A DNA stretch of 64,000 nt, from positions 1 to 64,000 of the forward strand of contig CAYNVQ010000012.1 of the NCBI GenBank assembly GCA_964400735.1. Direction: 5' to 3'. This document shows, piece after piece, positions 27,111-36,479 of the stretch. Origin of the DNA: CAYNVQ01 sp964400735. Lineage in GTDB: Bacteria > Acidobacteriota > Aminicenantia > Aminicenantales > Aminicenantaceae. A program made the position numbers and the translations under genes. Under the pieces are notes generated by a model. It did no database searches. It saw only the letters and a program-made list of their open reading frames with translations, and was not told the origin of the DNA. Position 1 is the first letter of the stretch, and the number at the start of each line of letters is the position of its first letter.

Positions 27111-28151
27111 CTATAGATTTTTGATTTGTTCTTCCAGCTCGTGTATGCGTTCGTTCGAACGGTCGATTTGCGAATAAAACAAAGATAGGCTGTTTTGGCT
27201 CACCCGTGCTTCTTCGGCTTTTTCTCCGAACCGCTCGAACAGGGGGATTTTCTTTTTTTCGTTATGTTCTATCCTCTCGAGGAGTTTTTCCTTGTTTCTT
27301 TTCCACTCCCTGATTTCCTTGTGGAATTCCTTGGTTCTTTTTTTGCCTCCCTCCTCAATCTTTACGATCTTTTCATCCAATTCCTCGATTTTTTTCTGGT
27401 GGTCCTTTCGTTCCCTTTCCATGTCCAGCCTTTTATCCACAAGTTGTTTGATCTTCTCGTCCGTTTCCTTTCGCTGTTTGATCATTTCGTCAGTTTTGTT
27501 TTTGGATTCATTCGTTCGGTTTTGGCCGCTTGTCTCTGCCCGACCTGAATTCTCTCCGCCGAGGTGGGTTTCATCCATCAAGGTATTGATCCCTCGAACC
27601 AATCCTTCCAGTTCCTTCTGCTTCCTGGTGATCTCTATTTCTAAAAGCCTCTCCTCGTTCATGATATCCGTCATTTTTTGCTGATAGGGATTTCTAGCTG
27701 ACATCTGTTCCCTGACCAGTTCTTCATGTTTCTGCGTAAATTTTTGCAAGTCGGTTTCCAGTCCGGTAATTTTTGATTGGACTTCTTTTGCTTCCTGCCC
27801 CAGCTCGCCGATATGCTGTTGCAGCCTGGAAAGCTCCTGACTTATCTTTTCGCCCCTCGGTATCTCAATTCTTTCCTCCCATATTTTTTTACCCATATTC
27901 TTGAGGATGTCGTTTTTTCTGCGATTCTCCCTCCTCAGCCGGGCCTGAAGACGAATCTTGATGAGTTTTTTCTTCGCTCCGAAAAAGAATAGATTCAGCC
28001 GTCGTCTCAAATCTTTATCCCGAAGGAAGATGAAGACGACTAATAAAAGGATGACAAAAAGCAGGAGCCAGAAAGTCCAGTAAGGAAGTCCTTCGTTTGT
28101 ACCTGGAGGAGGAGATTGCTGGGCGAATATACTGGCGAAGAATGCTTTCAT
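27111..28151 (-). CDS. Membrane-anchored long coiled-coil protein, unknown function
   Basis: A 346-residue protein: a short N-terminal segment, one transmembrane helix (about 25-43, FWLLLFVILLLVVFIFL), a basic patch, then almost unbroken heptad-rich coiled coil (about 85-345) very rich in Glu, Lys and Arg. The composition implies a cytoplasmic rod tethered to the membrane. No enzymatic motif is visible and I recognise no family. Confidence 0.7.
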   Translation of the reverse strand: MKAFFASIFAQQSPPPGTNEGLPYWTFWLLLFVILLLVVFIFLRDKDLRRRLNLFFFGAKKKLIKIRLQARLRRENRRKNDILKNMGKKIWEERIEIPRGEKISQELSRLQQHIGELGQEAKEVQSKITGLETDLQKFTQKHEELVREQMSARNPYQQKMTDIMNEERLLEIEITRKQKELEGLVRGINTLMDETHLGGENSGRAETSGQNRTNESKNKTDEMIKQRKETDEKIKQLVDKRLDMERERKDHQKKIEELDEKIVKIEEGGKKRTKEFHKEIREWKRNKEKLLERIEHNEKKKIPLFERFGEKAEEARVSQNSLSLFYSQIDRSNERIHELEEQIKNL

Positions 28152-28317
28152 TTGACCGGCGATGTTTCCCTATTCTTCATATTTACGCCTTATTTGTCAA
28201 TAGAAAATACACCCGCAGTAAAGAGGCGATCCTGGGCTATTCACGCGCCAATACCGACTCACATCATGTTTTATCACTCATCGCCACATAAAGGTGTAAG
28301 GAAGAAAAATCTGTTTT

Positions 28318-28340
28318 GTTTTGCGGAGTTATCGCAAAAC
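28318..28340 (-). terminator. Possible terminator hairpin after the M14 gene
   Basis: A perfect 8-bp stem GTTTTGCG/CGCAAAAC with a 7-nt loop lies 58 nt beyond the stop of the minus-strand M14 gene. The following T-run is interrupted, so its role as a terminator is uncertain. Confidence 0.35.
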
Positions 28341-28397
28341 GTCCCTGACACAGATGCAGCAGCCAAAGAACGCATATCTTCTGCATTTCCAGACAGA

Positions 28398-29666
28398 CTA
28401 TTTGAATTTAAGCGGACTGTTCCTGTGCCGGCCGCTACTTTCGCTCATCTTGGCCGGCGATCTAAAGTCGTCTATCGCCCAATCGATAAGATAAATCATG
28501 GCGGGCAGGTTTTCCTCGAAGATGGGTCGAATGTCCGATTCGGGATTGAAAAACTCCCCTCTGAGCGTGTCATCGGGAGGAAGCTCCACGGTGTAGGAAG
28601 GAATCCCATAAGTACCGAAACTCCAGTCGGTCGTATCGCCGTTGGTCAAGTAGAACGAAGCTCCTGCCTGCCCTGGCTCATAGTACCTCCCGTTGGCTGG
28701 CTGCATGAGGGCTGACATCGTCTCCGCTATACCGTACAAAAGTTCTTCCTGATCAGAGGGCGTTGCGGAGTACCCCCATGGATAAAGAATCACTTGAGAG
28801 AAATTGTGGTAGGAAATCAGGGCCTGGAATTCCCGCTGCTCGAAGAGGCTGCGGATGGCCTGGATTTCGGGTTCGGAGAAGGGGCCGGCCCCTCTGAAGA
28901 CATCGGAGGCAGGATCAGGGCTCGAACCCAAATCATCATATCCCCATTCGTATCCATAATTTCTGTTGAGGTCCACGCCGAATGTCCCATCCCCGTTATC
29001 CCTGCGATTTTTTCGCCAGTACCGATAGAAATGGATGGAGTACTCCAGCCCATCCGGATTGACCAGAGGGATAATCCATATCTCGCAGTTGTCGACCAGA
29101 CGCCTCACCTCGGGATCGGAGCCGTAGTTTTCGACGAGATACTGGCCCAGCAAAAGGGGGACTTCGACGGAAATCCATTCTCTCGCATGGTGGCATCCCA
29201 GAAAGATGACGGCTGCCTCATCCTCTTCGGTCCAGGCGTTGTCGCTGATTTTAAGGGCATAAATGTTCCTTCCTTCCAAGCTTTCCCCTATATCCGAGAC
29301 TTTGACCAGGTCTGGATAGGCATCCGATAGAGCCATCAATTCCTGCTCCAATTCCGCATAGGAATGGAATTCCCCGTTCACTCCGCTCTGGATAGAGAAT
29401 CCCATTTGTTCGGGAAAGGAAGACATCGACGATTCGAAGGCGTAAGGGATATTCTTTGCATTCAGTTCGAAAAGCTCTTCAGGCGCGGCCAGGATGTAGA
29501 TTCTGCCGTTTCTTTCCATCAGGAAATCGAGGTTCATCCCCGCCACTCCGGCCAAGGAATCCTGATCCTTGAGGATACTGATGATAGCCTTCTCCGGCAA
29601 GCCTTGGGCCAGGGATAGATTGAAAAAAGAACAGATGACACACAAGAAAGGAACTATTTTTTTCAT
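28398..29666 (-). CDS. Secreted M14 zinc carboxypeptidase
   Basis: A 422-residue exported metallocarboxypeptidase with a signal peptide (1-20, ending SLA-Q) and a prodomain-like N-terminal region (to ~95). All M14 catalytic elements are present: zinc ligands H160 and E163 (CHHAREW) and H287 (SYHNFSQ), substrate-binding N234/R235 (VDLNRNYG), and general base E361 (YTVELPP). The start is the ATG at 29666; an upstream in-frame ATG at 29720 arises only from a GGGGACGTCCC repeat. It is inferred to trim C-terminal residues from peptides in the periplasm or outside the cell. Confidence 0.93.
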   Translation of the reverse strand: MKKIVPFLCVICSFFNLSLAQGLPEKAIISILKDQDSLAGVAGMNLDFLMERNGRIYILAAPEELFELNAKNIPYAFESSMSSFPEQMGFSIQSGVNGEFHSYAELEQELMALSDAYPDLVKVSDIGESLEGRNIYALKISDNAWTEEDEAAVIFLGCHHAREWISVEVPLLLGQYLVENYGSDPEVRRLVDNCEIWIIPLVNPDGLEYSIHFYRYWRKNRRDNGDGTFGVDLNRNYGYEWGYDDLGSSPDPASDVFRGAGPFSEPEIQAIRSLFEQREFQALISYHNFSQVILYPWGYSATPSDQEELLYGIAETMSALMQPANGRYYEPGQAGASFYLTNGDTTDWSFGTYGIPSYTVELPPDDTLRGEFFNPESDIRPIFEENLPAMIYLIDWAIDDFRSPAKMSESSGRHRNSPLKFK

Positions 29667-29975
29667 GATTTTCCCGCCATAGTTGTCTCCTTCAGGGATC
29701 TCAACATGGGGACGTCCCATCTAGAGAAATCCTCTACCGCCGAATTGGTCTTCCATTAGAAATGAATTACCGAGTGTTTCTGAATGGAATGGCCCCTTAT
29801 TATTACCCTCAAAGAGCGGCTCATGAAGGCTAAATCCTTCGATGTCGCTTCTGACATTCTTGATGTCTTTTCCTTCGGTGCTTAACCATTCAAAATGGAA
29901 GTGAACCATTAAAATCAACCGGAGAGATCCCATTGGGGATCGTCCCTGTTTTTGTCTGTACAAAATGTAAAAGTT
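29667..29975. other. Intergenic region with degenerate family B repeat arms
   Basis: GGGGACGTCCCATC at 29708-29721 faces a degenerate inverse GGGGATCGTCCCT around 29935-29947. A frame of 80 codons on the minus strand lies between the arms and resembles nothing known. I treat the stretch as non-coding. Confidence 0.4.
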
Positions 29976-31223
29976 TCACAGAATATAGCTCAAGGTCAAA
30001 GTGAATGTGCGTCCGTATAGGTCATCGCCCGAACCTTTCTCGGCTCCTAACATCGCTCCAGCATCCAGCTGGAGACCTTTCCAGCGGATGCCAGCACCGA
30101 AAGTGATATAAAGGTAATAGGAGCTCGGGTATTTCATTGGCTGGGGGTCATAGCTCAAGCCGGCCCGAAGAGGCAGATCAAAATCCTGCTGAAAGAGGTG
30201 AATCTTTCCCCTGTATTCGATCCCTCCTCCGACCTTGACGACATTCTTGAATTCCCTGTCCAACTCCTCTTCATAATAGGTCACTGCATATTTCGACCAG
30301 TCGAAGTAGCTGATATCGAGGGCCACCGCCAGGGTCCTCGAGATTTTATAATTCATTCCCGCTCCCACAACCAGTGGCTGTTTGTAGGTATTCCTGGCCG
30401 ATACCTCCAGGTCAATTTTCGTATTTCCCTGGGGAGAATCGTAGCTCAGAAGACTCCGGCTGTCGGCTTTTTTGGTGTAGGGCGTTCGAACGACAGCGGC
30501 CAGGGTAAGGCTTTCCGTCGCTTCGATCACGACCCCTCCGTTGATGTAGAATCCGTCGAGATCATGTGATTTTTCGTCCCGAATGGAGATCTCGTCATAA
30601 AAATAGTTTTCGACGATTTTTTTCCCCATCCGGCCCGAAACATAATTCGCGCCGATTCCCACCGACAGCCACCCCCCGAATTTTTTGGCGAGGGATAGAT
30701 TGTAATTGCGGATAAAACCGTCCTGTTGGACGTCGATGTCATAAAGAATTTGGCCCTGGAACTCATAGGCTGGATTTAGGTGAGGACGGTCATAGTTTTC
30801 CAGAAGCCCGACGCTGAAACCCAACGCCCATCCTCTTAAAGTGACAGAGAATCCCAAAAAATCCGCCGCCAAAATGCCCATGGAACTGTTCCCCTGAGAG
30901 TAGAGTACTCCTGTGTTGACGATGGAATACCTGTAGAGGGAGGCCGTCGTGTAGACGCCGCTCACGGTGAAGGAGGCCTTGGAGAAAGAGGGCAAGAGAG
31001 CCGGATTGATTACGGTGGCCGAAGCATCTGATATGACAGCGAAATGTGCCCCGCCCCTTCCCGAAGCCGGCGCAGTCTGAATACCGAAGGTGTTCCAGCT
31101 CCGGAAGGGAGCCTCATCTTCGTACTGACCGATAACGAGCTGTGCTCCCAAAGGCGTTTGAGAGGCGAAGAGAAGAACAAAAAAAACCATCCCCATCAGT
31201 GAAAAGAAGCTTCGTTTCTTCAT
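29976..31223 (-). CDS. Outer-membrane beta-barrel protein (FadL/PorV-like)
   Basis: A 415-residue protein with a Sec signal peptide (cleavage after GAQ, ~28). Alternating aromatic and glycine-rich beta strands run throughout. An early motif reads SGRGGAHFAVISDASATVINPALL, close to the N-terminal signature of FadL/OmpP1 and PorV-type barrels (AGxAxAAxxDDASAxxxNPA). Likely a 14-strand barrel for uptake of hydrophobic compounds or, as in PorV, for secretion. It is transcribed divergently from fabH, with 88 nt between the start codons. Confidence 0.82.
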   Translation of the reverse strand: MKKRSFFSLMGMVFFVLLFASQTPLGAQLVIGQYEDEAPFRSWNTFGIQTAPASGRGGAHFAVISDASATVINPALLPSFSKASFTVSGVYTTASLYRYSIVNTGVLYSQGNSSMGILAADFLGFSVTLRGWALGFSVGLLENYDRPHLNPAYEFQGQILYDIDVQQDGFIRNYNLSLAKKFGGWLSVGIGANYVSGRMGKKIVENYFYDEISIRDEKSHDLDGFYINGGVVIEATESLTLAAVVRTPYTKKADSRSLLSYDSPQGNTKIDLEVSARNTYKQPLVVGAGMNYKISRTLAVALDISYFDWSKYAVTYYEEELDREFKNVVKVGGGIEYRGKIHLFQQDFDLPLRAGLSYDPQPMKYPSSYYLYITFGAGIRWKGLQLDAGAMLGAEKGSGDDLYGRTFTLTLSYIL

Positions 31224-31260
31224 CTTGCGGATATTCGATTGTAGCTTTCTTCTTCATTTA

Positions 31261-31288
31261 TTGCAAATTCGTCCCAAGTGTGTTATAG
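31261..31288 (+). promoter_or_regulatory. Promoter of fabH
   Basis: TTGCAA (31261-31266), 16-nt spacer, TTATAG (31283-31288). The predicted start at about 31295 falls within the longer open frame (from 31225), which argues for the ATG at 31312 as the true start. Confidence 0.5.
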
Positions 31289-31311
31289 AGTTTAATTTAT
31301 TCACAAAAAAA

Positions 31312-32307
31312 ATGGCCAAAACCGAGAAGAGAAAAATCAAGATTGCAGGAACAGGATTTTATGTTCCCGATAAAATTTTGACCAATTTCGACCTGGAAAA
31401 GATGGTGGACACCTCAGATGAGTGGATCACCACCAGAACAGGTATCAAGGAAAGAAGGATAGCCCCCGAAGATCAGATGACGTCCGATCTGGGAGTGAAG
31501 GCGGGCCAGTCTGCTCTGAAAAATGCCGGATTGAAGGTCAAGGATATCGATCTGATCATCACGGCCACCTCGACTCCGGATACCATATTTCCCTCCACTG
31601 CCTGTTGGACCCAGAACAAGATGGGAGCCGACCACATCCCGGCTTTCGATGTGTCGGCCGGGTGCACAGGCTTTCTTTACGGCCTGATACTGGCCGAAGG
31701 GCTTATCCTTTCCGGGATCAGTAAACGAATCCTCCTCATAGGGGCAGAGCTCCTTTCCAAAGTGACAAACTGGAAAGATCGCAACACCTGTGTGCTGTTT
31801 GGGGATGCGGCGGGAGCCGTGGTCCTGGAGGAAAGCCGTGACGACTCGGGAATGTTGTCCTCCTACTGGAGGGCCGACGGAAAACTGGGGGACCTACTGA
31901 GCATTCCGGCCGGGGGAAGCCGAATCCCCACCACGGCAGAGACAGTTGCCCTCGACCTTCACTATCTGCAGATGAAAGGGAATGAGGTCTTCAAGCATGC
32001 CGTTAAGAGGATGGGGGAGGCGGCGATATCGGCTCTCAAGAAGGTCGGCCTGACCACAGAGGATGTGGACTACCTCATCCCCCATCAAGCCAATATCCGC
32101 ATTATCGACGCCACGGGAAGGAGGTTGAAACTTCCCCCCGAAAAAGTCTACATCAACATCCAGAGATACGGCAATGTCTCTGTGGCCACCATTCCCATAG
32201 CCCTACATGAACTTCGCACAGAAGGCAAACTGAAGAAAGGGACCATCGTCGTGATGGATGCCTTCGGGGCGGGATTCACCTGGGCGGCCGTCACCTACCG
32301 CTGGTAA
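31312..32307 (+). CDS. fabH: Beta-ketoacyl-ACP synthase III (FabH)
   Basis: FabH condenses acetyl-CoA with malonyl-ACP to start fatty-acid synthesis. The Cys-His-Asn triad is complete: C118 (SAGCTGF), H258 (LIPHQAN) and N288 (YGNVSVA). Length from the ATG at 31312 is 331 residues, normal for the family; the 29 codons upstream are unlike FabH. There is no clear ribosome-binding site (A-rich leader). Other fab genes are absent here, so a specialised KAS III (for example for branched or alkyl products) is possible but not indicated by sequence. Confidence 0.93.
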   Translation: MAKTEKRKIKIAGTGFYVPDKILTNFDLEKMVDTSDEWITTRTGIKERRIAPEDQMTSDLGVKAGQSALKNAGLKVKDIDLIITATSTPDTIFPSTACWTQNKMGADHIPAFDVSAGCTGFLYGLILAEGLILSGISKRILLIGAELLSKVTNWKDRNTCVLFGDAAGAVVLEESRDDSGMLSSYWRADGKLGDLLSIPAGGSRIPTTAETVALDLHYLQMKGNEVFKHAVKRMGEAAISALKKVGLTTEDVDYLIPHQANIRIIDATGRRLKLPPEKVYINIQRYGNVSVATIPIALHELRTEGKLKKGTIVVMDAFGAGFTWAAVTYRW

Positions 32308-32312
32308 ACAGA

Positions 32313-32462
32313 AGGGGACGTCCCATTTGGGGACACCCTATATTTCAATATTTGCATTGTCGCTTCGACACTTCCCTGTACCTATGTCTGTGTTTAAATT
32401 CCCGTCACTTTGGGACAAAGCCTAGAAAAAAATATAGAGTGTCCCCAAATGGGACGTCCCCT
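32313..32462. repeat. Family B palindrome, copy B2
   Basis: Two 33-nt arms (32313-32345 and 32430-32462) are inverted copies with one mismatch, separated by 84 nt. Each arm holds the short palindrome GGGACGTCCC followed by ATTTGGGGACAC. The element starts 6 nt after the fabH stop and ends 19 nt before the promoter of the next gene, so it probably also acts as a transcriptional boundary. Confidence 0.85.
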
Positions 32463-32480
32463 TATTGACGAATGTTTCTG

Positions 32481-32509
32481 TTGAAATCGAGAGAGAAAAA
32501 CCCTATAAT
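32481..32509 (+). promoter_or_regulatory. Strong sigma-70-type promoter upstream of the TlpA-like lipoprotein
   Basis: TTGAAA (32481-32486), 17-nt spacer, perfect TATAAT (32504-32509). Expected start ~32516, giving a ~90-nt leader before the ATG at 32607. Confidence 0.65.
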
Positions 32510-32606
32510 ATCTATATTATTGATATATATTATACCTGGTCGATTCGAATAAAGAGGTCAATACAGTGCCGATTGTTGAGGTGGATACAATTATGAGGAG
32601 AAGAAT

Positions 32607-33110
32607 ATGAAAAAATGGTGCGGTTCGACCGTTTCTGCTTGTGTCGCATTATTTATCCTGGTTGCCATGGTTACCGCGTGTGCGGCCAGCGATAATTCAT
32701 CCCTTGCTCCTGATTTTAGGTTAAGGGACTTGAATGGAAGAGAGATTTCGCTCTCCGATTATGAAGGAAAAGTCCTGTACATCAATTTCTGGGCTACCTG
32801 GTGTCCTCCCTGTCGGGCTGAAATTCCCGATTTCATCGAATTCTATAAGGATTACAAAGACCAGGGGCTGGAAGTTTTGGGCGTTTCCGTTGACCAAATG
32901 AGCACAGATAAAGTGCTCGCCTTTGTGAAGGCAAACGAGATGAATTATCCTGTGGTTATGTACACCATGGATCTCATTAACGATTACCGCCCAGGAAACT
33001 CCATACCCACCACCATCGTCATCGACAGGAAGGGCATGATCCGGCATAAACAGGTGGGCATGATGTCGAAAGAGATGCTCGTCCGCATTTTTCAGGAAAT
33101 CTCGAATTAG
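32607..33110 (+). CDS. TlpA/ResA-like thioredoxin lipoprotein
   Basis: A 167-residue envelope thiol-disulfide oxidoreductase. The lipobox VTAC places the lipidated Cys at C25. The thioredoxin fold follows, with FWATWCPPC (C66, C69) and the cis-proline region SIPTTIVID. Typical roles are reduction of disulfides in apocytochromes or redox homeostasis outside the membrane. GAGGAG precedes the ATG. It is followed after 13 nt by a ferritin-like gene, suggesting an oxidative-stress operon. Confidence 0.9.
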   Translation: MKKWCGSTVSACVALFILVAMVTACAASDNSSLAPDFRLRDLNGREISLSDYEGKVLYINFWATWCPPCRAEIPDFIEFYKDYKDQGLEVLGVSVDQMSTDKVLAFVKANEMNYPVVMYTMDLINDYRPGNSIPTTIVIDRKGMIRHKQVGMMSKEMLVRIFQEISN

Positions 33111-33123
33111 AGGGAGGTTCGGT

Positions 33124-33627
33124 ATGGCTGAGACAACCACGATGGATATTCTCAAGGGAGCCATCCTGCTAGAACACAGGGGCAAAGCCTTGTACCGGTC
33201 GGTTGTCGATTCCACGGCGGCCGAAGGAGTGCGGGAGCTTTTCGATACGCTCAGTCGGGAAGAAGAAAAGCATATAGACATCCTATCCAAACAATTTGCA
33301 CGGGTATCGAAGGGCGGATCTTTCGATATATCCGAATTGACGGACGAGCACACATCCGTTCTGGATGCTGTAGTGACGGAGAAGATCGTCAAAGGCGTTT
33401 CCGGCGCTGGCTACGAGGCGGCCGTCATCGCCGCTGCTTTGGAGTTCGAAAAAAACGCAGTCAAATTTTATTCCGGTCGAGCCTCATCGGCCGAATCCGA
33501 AGAAGAAAAGAAGCTTTACGATTGGCTGGCTAACTGGGAAAAGGGCCATCTGCTGATGCTGGCCAAATTGGATAACGAACTCAAGGAAAATATCTGGTAC
33601 GACAACCGGTTCTGGCCGCTGGACTGA
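33124..33627 (+). CDS. Ferritin-like diiron protein (rubrerythrin-related, no rubredoxin domain)
   Basis: A 167-residue four-helix protein with the spacing of a diiron site: E17 (LLEHRG), E47xxH50 (EEEKH), E107/E109 (ALEFEK) and E139xxH142 (NWEKGH). This is a rubrerythrin-type ferritin-like domain without the C-terminal rubredoxin, so electrons would come from a separate donor. Likely a peroxidase or iron-binding protein in oxygen defence. GGGAGG lies before the ATG; it is co-transcribed with the upstream TlpA-like gene. Confidence 0.87.
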   Translation: MAETTTMDILKGAILLEHRGKALYRSVVDSTAAEGVRELFDTLSREEEKHIDILSKQFARVSKGGSFDISELTDEHTSVLDAVVTEKIVKGVSGAGYEAAVIAAALEFEKNAVKFYSGRASSAESEEEKKLYDWLANWEKGHLLMLAKLDNELKENIWYDNRFWPLD

Positions 33628-33636
33628 TCCGATCGT

Positions 33637-34176
33637 CTATTCGACCAGCTTCATCCCCATATCGATCGCCTGCTTGTTCAAGGGAATCAAGTGGTGATGG
33701 CGTTCAGGAAGGGTGTCCTCTAGGGCTTGGATCACGGATTCTTTTTTGACGATTCCGTTTATCTTGAGCAGAACTCCCAGCATCAACATGTTCATCACTT
33801 TGACATTCTTCAGGTCGTTCGTCGCCTTTTCAATGGCCGGGATGGCGTAAATTCGAATATCCGTACGGGTTGGCGGTTCCTTGATGTGGGTGCTTTCCCA
33901 TATCAGGATACCGCCTTTTTTGACCGTGTGTTCGAATTTTTTTAACGAAGGCTGATTGAAAACGACCGCCACATCGTAGTCGCTGACGATCGGGGAGCTG
34001 ATGGGCTGGTCGCTGATGTTGACGATGCAGTTGGCCGTGCCTCCCCGCATTTCCGGGCCATAGGAAGGCATCCAGCTCACTTCTTTTCCTTCTTTCATTG
34101 CTGCATAAGCCAGGAGTGTCCCCATGGACAGCACACCCTGTCCTCCGAAACCTGCAAAAACCATTTCCTGTAGCAT
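33637..34176 (-). CDS. korC: 2-oxoacid:ferredoxin oxidoreductase, gamma subunit
   Basis: A 179-residue catalytic gamma subunit (POR_C family). It shows the GFGGQGVLSMG motif near the N-terminus, SYGPEMRGGTANC and the conserved VVFNQPSL. It is the last gene of the four-gene operon korD-korA-korB-korC, separated from korB by 142 nt. The kor symbol is by family; 2-oxoisovalerate (Vor) is an equally good substrate guess. Confidence 0.92.
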   Translation of the reverse strand: MLQEMVFAGFGGQGVLSMGTLLAYAAMKEGKEVSWMPSYGPEMRGGTANCIVNISDQPISSPIVSDYDVAVVFNQPSLKKFEHTVKKGGILIWESTHIKEPPTRTDIRIYAIPAIEKATNDLKNVKVMNMLMLGVLLKINGIVKKESVIQALEDTLPERHHHLIPLNKQAIDMGMKLVE

Positions 34177-34318
34177 TCAAACCTCCGTCATGACGCTGCC
34201 TCTATATTCATTATTTCTATGTTCTTATTGTTGCGCGCCTCTGTATATCTTTGAGGGCAGAAGCAGTCGCTTCCCTCATTTTTCGCGCGTCTCCACCTAT
34301 CCTTTAGCGACATGCTGA

Positions 34319-35083
34319 CTATTCTTTTTTCTCTTTTTTACTATCCTTAAAAACTCCGAGCGGATAGTAGGGAAAGACATGTTCCTCCAGCCATTTGAGC
34401 GACTCTTCCGGAGTGAGTTTCCAGTTGGAGGGGCAGTTAGAGGCGACCTCGATGAAGGTGGTCCCCAGGCCCTCCATTTGGTACTCGAAGGCTTTCCGGA
34501 TGGCCCGTTTGGCCTTACGGGCGTTGGCTGCAGTGTTACAGCTGACCCTTTCCACATAGGCGACCCTTTCGAAGCTGGATACGATCTCTGCCATTTTCAT
34601 GGGCATTCCGGCCGTCACGGAGTCCCGGCCGTAGGGAGTGGTCGAAGTGATTTGTCCTTCCAGCGTCGTCGGAGCCATCTGGCCGCCGGTCATTCCGTAG
34701 ATTCCATTGTTGATAAAAATAAAGGTGAAGTTTTCTCCCCGGTTGCAGGCATGGAGGGTTTCTGCCGTGCCGATTGCGGCCAGGTCTCCATCACCTTGGT
34801 AGGAAAAAACCAGCCTGTCCGGCAGCATGCGCTTGATTCCAGTGGCGACGGCAGCCGCTCTTCCGTGGGCCGCCTCCTGCATATCGACATCCAAATAGTG
34901 ATAAGCGAAGACTGAGCAGCCCACAGGACAAACCCCCACTGTCTTATCCTGGATCCCCATCTCCTCCACCACCTCCATCATGAACTTATGGATGGTGGAA
35001 TGGAAACAGCCGGGACAGTAGGACAGCCGTCTATCCGTCAGGGTTTTAGGCCTTGTATAGATAAGCTCGAATCCTTCCTTCAT
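34319..35083 (-). CDS. korB: 2-oxoacid:ferredoxin oxidoreductase, beta (TPP-binding) subunit
   Basis: A 254-residue thiamine-diphosphate-binding subunit. The TPP/Mg motif is GDGD (97-100) through NN (125-126), within YQGDGDLAAIG and INNGIYGMTGGQ. Cys residues CPGC (23-26) and C52/C56 are candidates for the proximal cluster seen in the family. It sits 71 nt downstream of korA. Confidence 0.93.
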   Translation of the reverse strand: MKEGFELIYTRPKTLTDRRLSYCPGCFHSTIHKFMMEVVEEMGIQDKTVGVCPVGCSVFAYHYLDVDMQEAAHGRAAAVATGIKRMLPDRLVFSYQGDGDLAAIGTAETLHACNRGENFTFIFINNGIYGMTGGQMAPTTLEGQITSTTPYGRDSVTAGMPMKMAEIVSSFERVAYVERVSCNTAANARKAKRAIRKAFEYQMEGLGTTFIEVASNCPSNWKLTPEESLKWLEEHVFPYYPLGVFKDSKKEKKE

Positions 35084-35154
35084 CTTAGTCTCCTTTATAT
35101 CATTGCATGCCTTTATTTATTCTGATCAGCGGTGGGACCATCTCTCCACCGCCT

Positions 35155-36222
35155 TTATCCGCTTTCTTCGATCTTTTTCTTTATGGCCTCGTAGGTTTCC
35201 TCCGGCGTGGGGACGATCCCTCCCAGGCGGCCGAAGAAATGGACGGATTTTTTCCCGCACACGGCCAACTTCACATCCTCCACCATCTGGCCTGCATTCA
35301 TCTCCACGGACATGAAAAACTTTACCCGGTCCTGGGAAGCCAGAGCACCCAGCTCGTCCCAGGGATAGGGCCAGAGGGTTATCGGACGGAAAAGGCCCAG
35401 TTTCAATCCGTCTTCCCTTGCCCGGTTCACGGCATTCCTGGAGATTCTCGAACTAAGCCCGAAAGCCACCACGATGATCTCCGCATCCTCTGTCAAGTAT
35501 TCTTCATACCTCACTTCATTCTTTAAAATCTCTTTGTATTTGGCCTGGAGCTTCAAATTGCGCACTTCCATGTCTTCGGATTGGATGTAAAGCGAAGTGA
35601 GGATATTCCTTTCCCGGTCGGGAGTTTTTCCTGTCGTCGCCCAGGGCTTATTCGGTTTGTAGGGAGTGGGCTGGGGAAGGATGACTTTTTCCATCATCTG
35701 GCCGATGGCTCCATCCACCAGGACAGTGACCGGTGTGAGGTATTTATCCGCCAGTTCGAAGGCCAAGGTGATGTGATCCACCATCTCCTGGACCGAGTTG
35801 GGGCCGAGAACGATAGCGTGGTAATCGCCGTGCCCGCCTCCTTTGACGGCCTGGAAATAGTCGCCTTGACTTGGCTGAACGGTTCCGAGCCCCGGCCCTC
35901 CCCGGTTAACGTTGACCAGCACACAGGGGAGTTCGGCGCAGGCGATATAGGATATTCCTTCCTGCATCAGGGAGAAACCGGGCGATGAGGTGGTCGTCAT
36001 TACCCTGGCCCCGGCCCCTGCCGCGCCGTAGAGCATGTTGACGGCCGCCAGCTCGCTTTCGGCCTGGATCAGCACATAATCATGCTTGGGCTCCTGAGCG
36101 GCGAGGTATTCGATCACCTCGGATTGAGGAGTGATGGGGTATCCAAAATAGCCCTGTAGGCCGGCGCGAATGGCGGCCTCGGCCAGAGCTTCGTTTCCTT
36201 TCATGAGTTTGTAATTAGCCAA
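35155..36222 (-). CDS. korA: 2-oxoacid:ferredoxin oxidoreductase, alpha subunit (VorB/KorA)
   Basis: A 355-residue alpha subunit. I place the start at the TTG 36222, which gives the family-typical beginning LANYKLMKGNEALAEAAIRA and has a perfect AGGAGG site. Longer readings run into korD. Motifs GYPITPQSEVIEYLA, QAESELAAVNMLYGAAGAGA and SQGDYFQAVKGGGHGDY are the POR/KOR alpha signatures. The short length and the last motif recall VorB, the branched-chain 2-oxoacid enzyme, more than the longer KorA; the substrate is therefore uncertain. Confidence 0.92.
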   Translation of the reverse strand: MANYKLMKGNEALAEAAIRAGLQGYFGYPITPQSEVIEYLAAQEPKHDYVLIQAESELAAVNMLYGAAGAGARVMTTTSSPGFSLMQEGISYIACAELPCVLVNVNRGGPGLGTVQPSQGDYFQAVKGGGHGDYHAIVLGPNSVQEMVDHITLAFELADKYLTPVTVLVDGAIGQMMEKVILPQPTPYKPNKPWATTGKTPDRERNILTSLYIQSEDMEVRNLKLQAKYKEILKNEVRYEEYLTEDAEIIVVAFGLSSRISRNAVNRAREDGLKLGLFRPITLWPYPWDELGALASQDRVKFFMSVEMNAGQMVEDVKLAVCGKKSVHFFGRLGGIVPTPEETYEAIKKKIEESG

Positions 36223-36242
36223 TTTTTCCTCCTCTCCGGATA

Positions 36243-36479
36243 CTATGCCGCTTTTTCCTTTTTTTTCCGGTAGACTGTGATGGCGGCATCCGGACAGATC
36301 ACCGCGCAGTTGGCGCATCCGATGCACTCTTCGGGAATGGCGAGGTAAGCATAATAAAGTCCGAATTTGTTGGTGTCGGACGTGTTAAGGGCCAAACAAT
36401 CCGTGGGACAACTGATCACACACAGGTTGCATCCCTTGCATACCTCCTTATCGATCTCAACGGTGCCCTTTTGAGCCAT
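36243..36479 (-). CDS. korD: 2-oxoacid:ferredoxin oxidoreductase, delta (2[4Fe-4S]) subunit
   Basis: A 78-residue ferredoxin-like subunit with two cluster motifs, CKGCNLCVISCP and CIGCANCAVICP. It is the first gene of the operon; the ATG at 36479 has an ACGGAGG site. It passes electrons from the TPP/alpha-beta core to external ferredoxin. Confidence 0.93.
   Translation of the reverse strand: MAQKGTVEIDKEVCKGCNLCVISCPTDCLALNTSDTNKFGLYYAYLAIPEECIGCANCAVICPDAAITVYRKKKEKAA

Noticed and set aside
29721..29963. 80-codon frame on the minus strand between the M14 and FadL-like genes
   Set aside because: It lies between degenerate family B arms, and its first codons come from the repeat.
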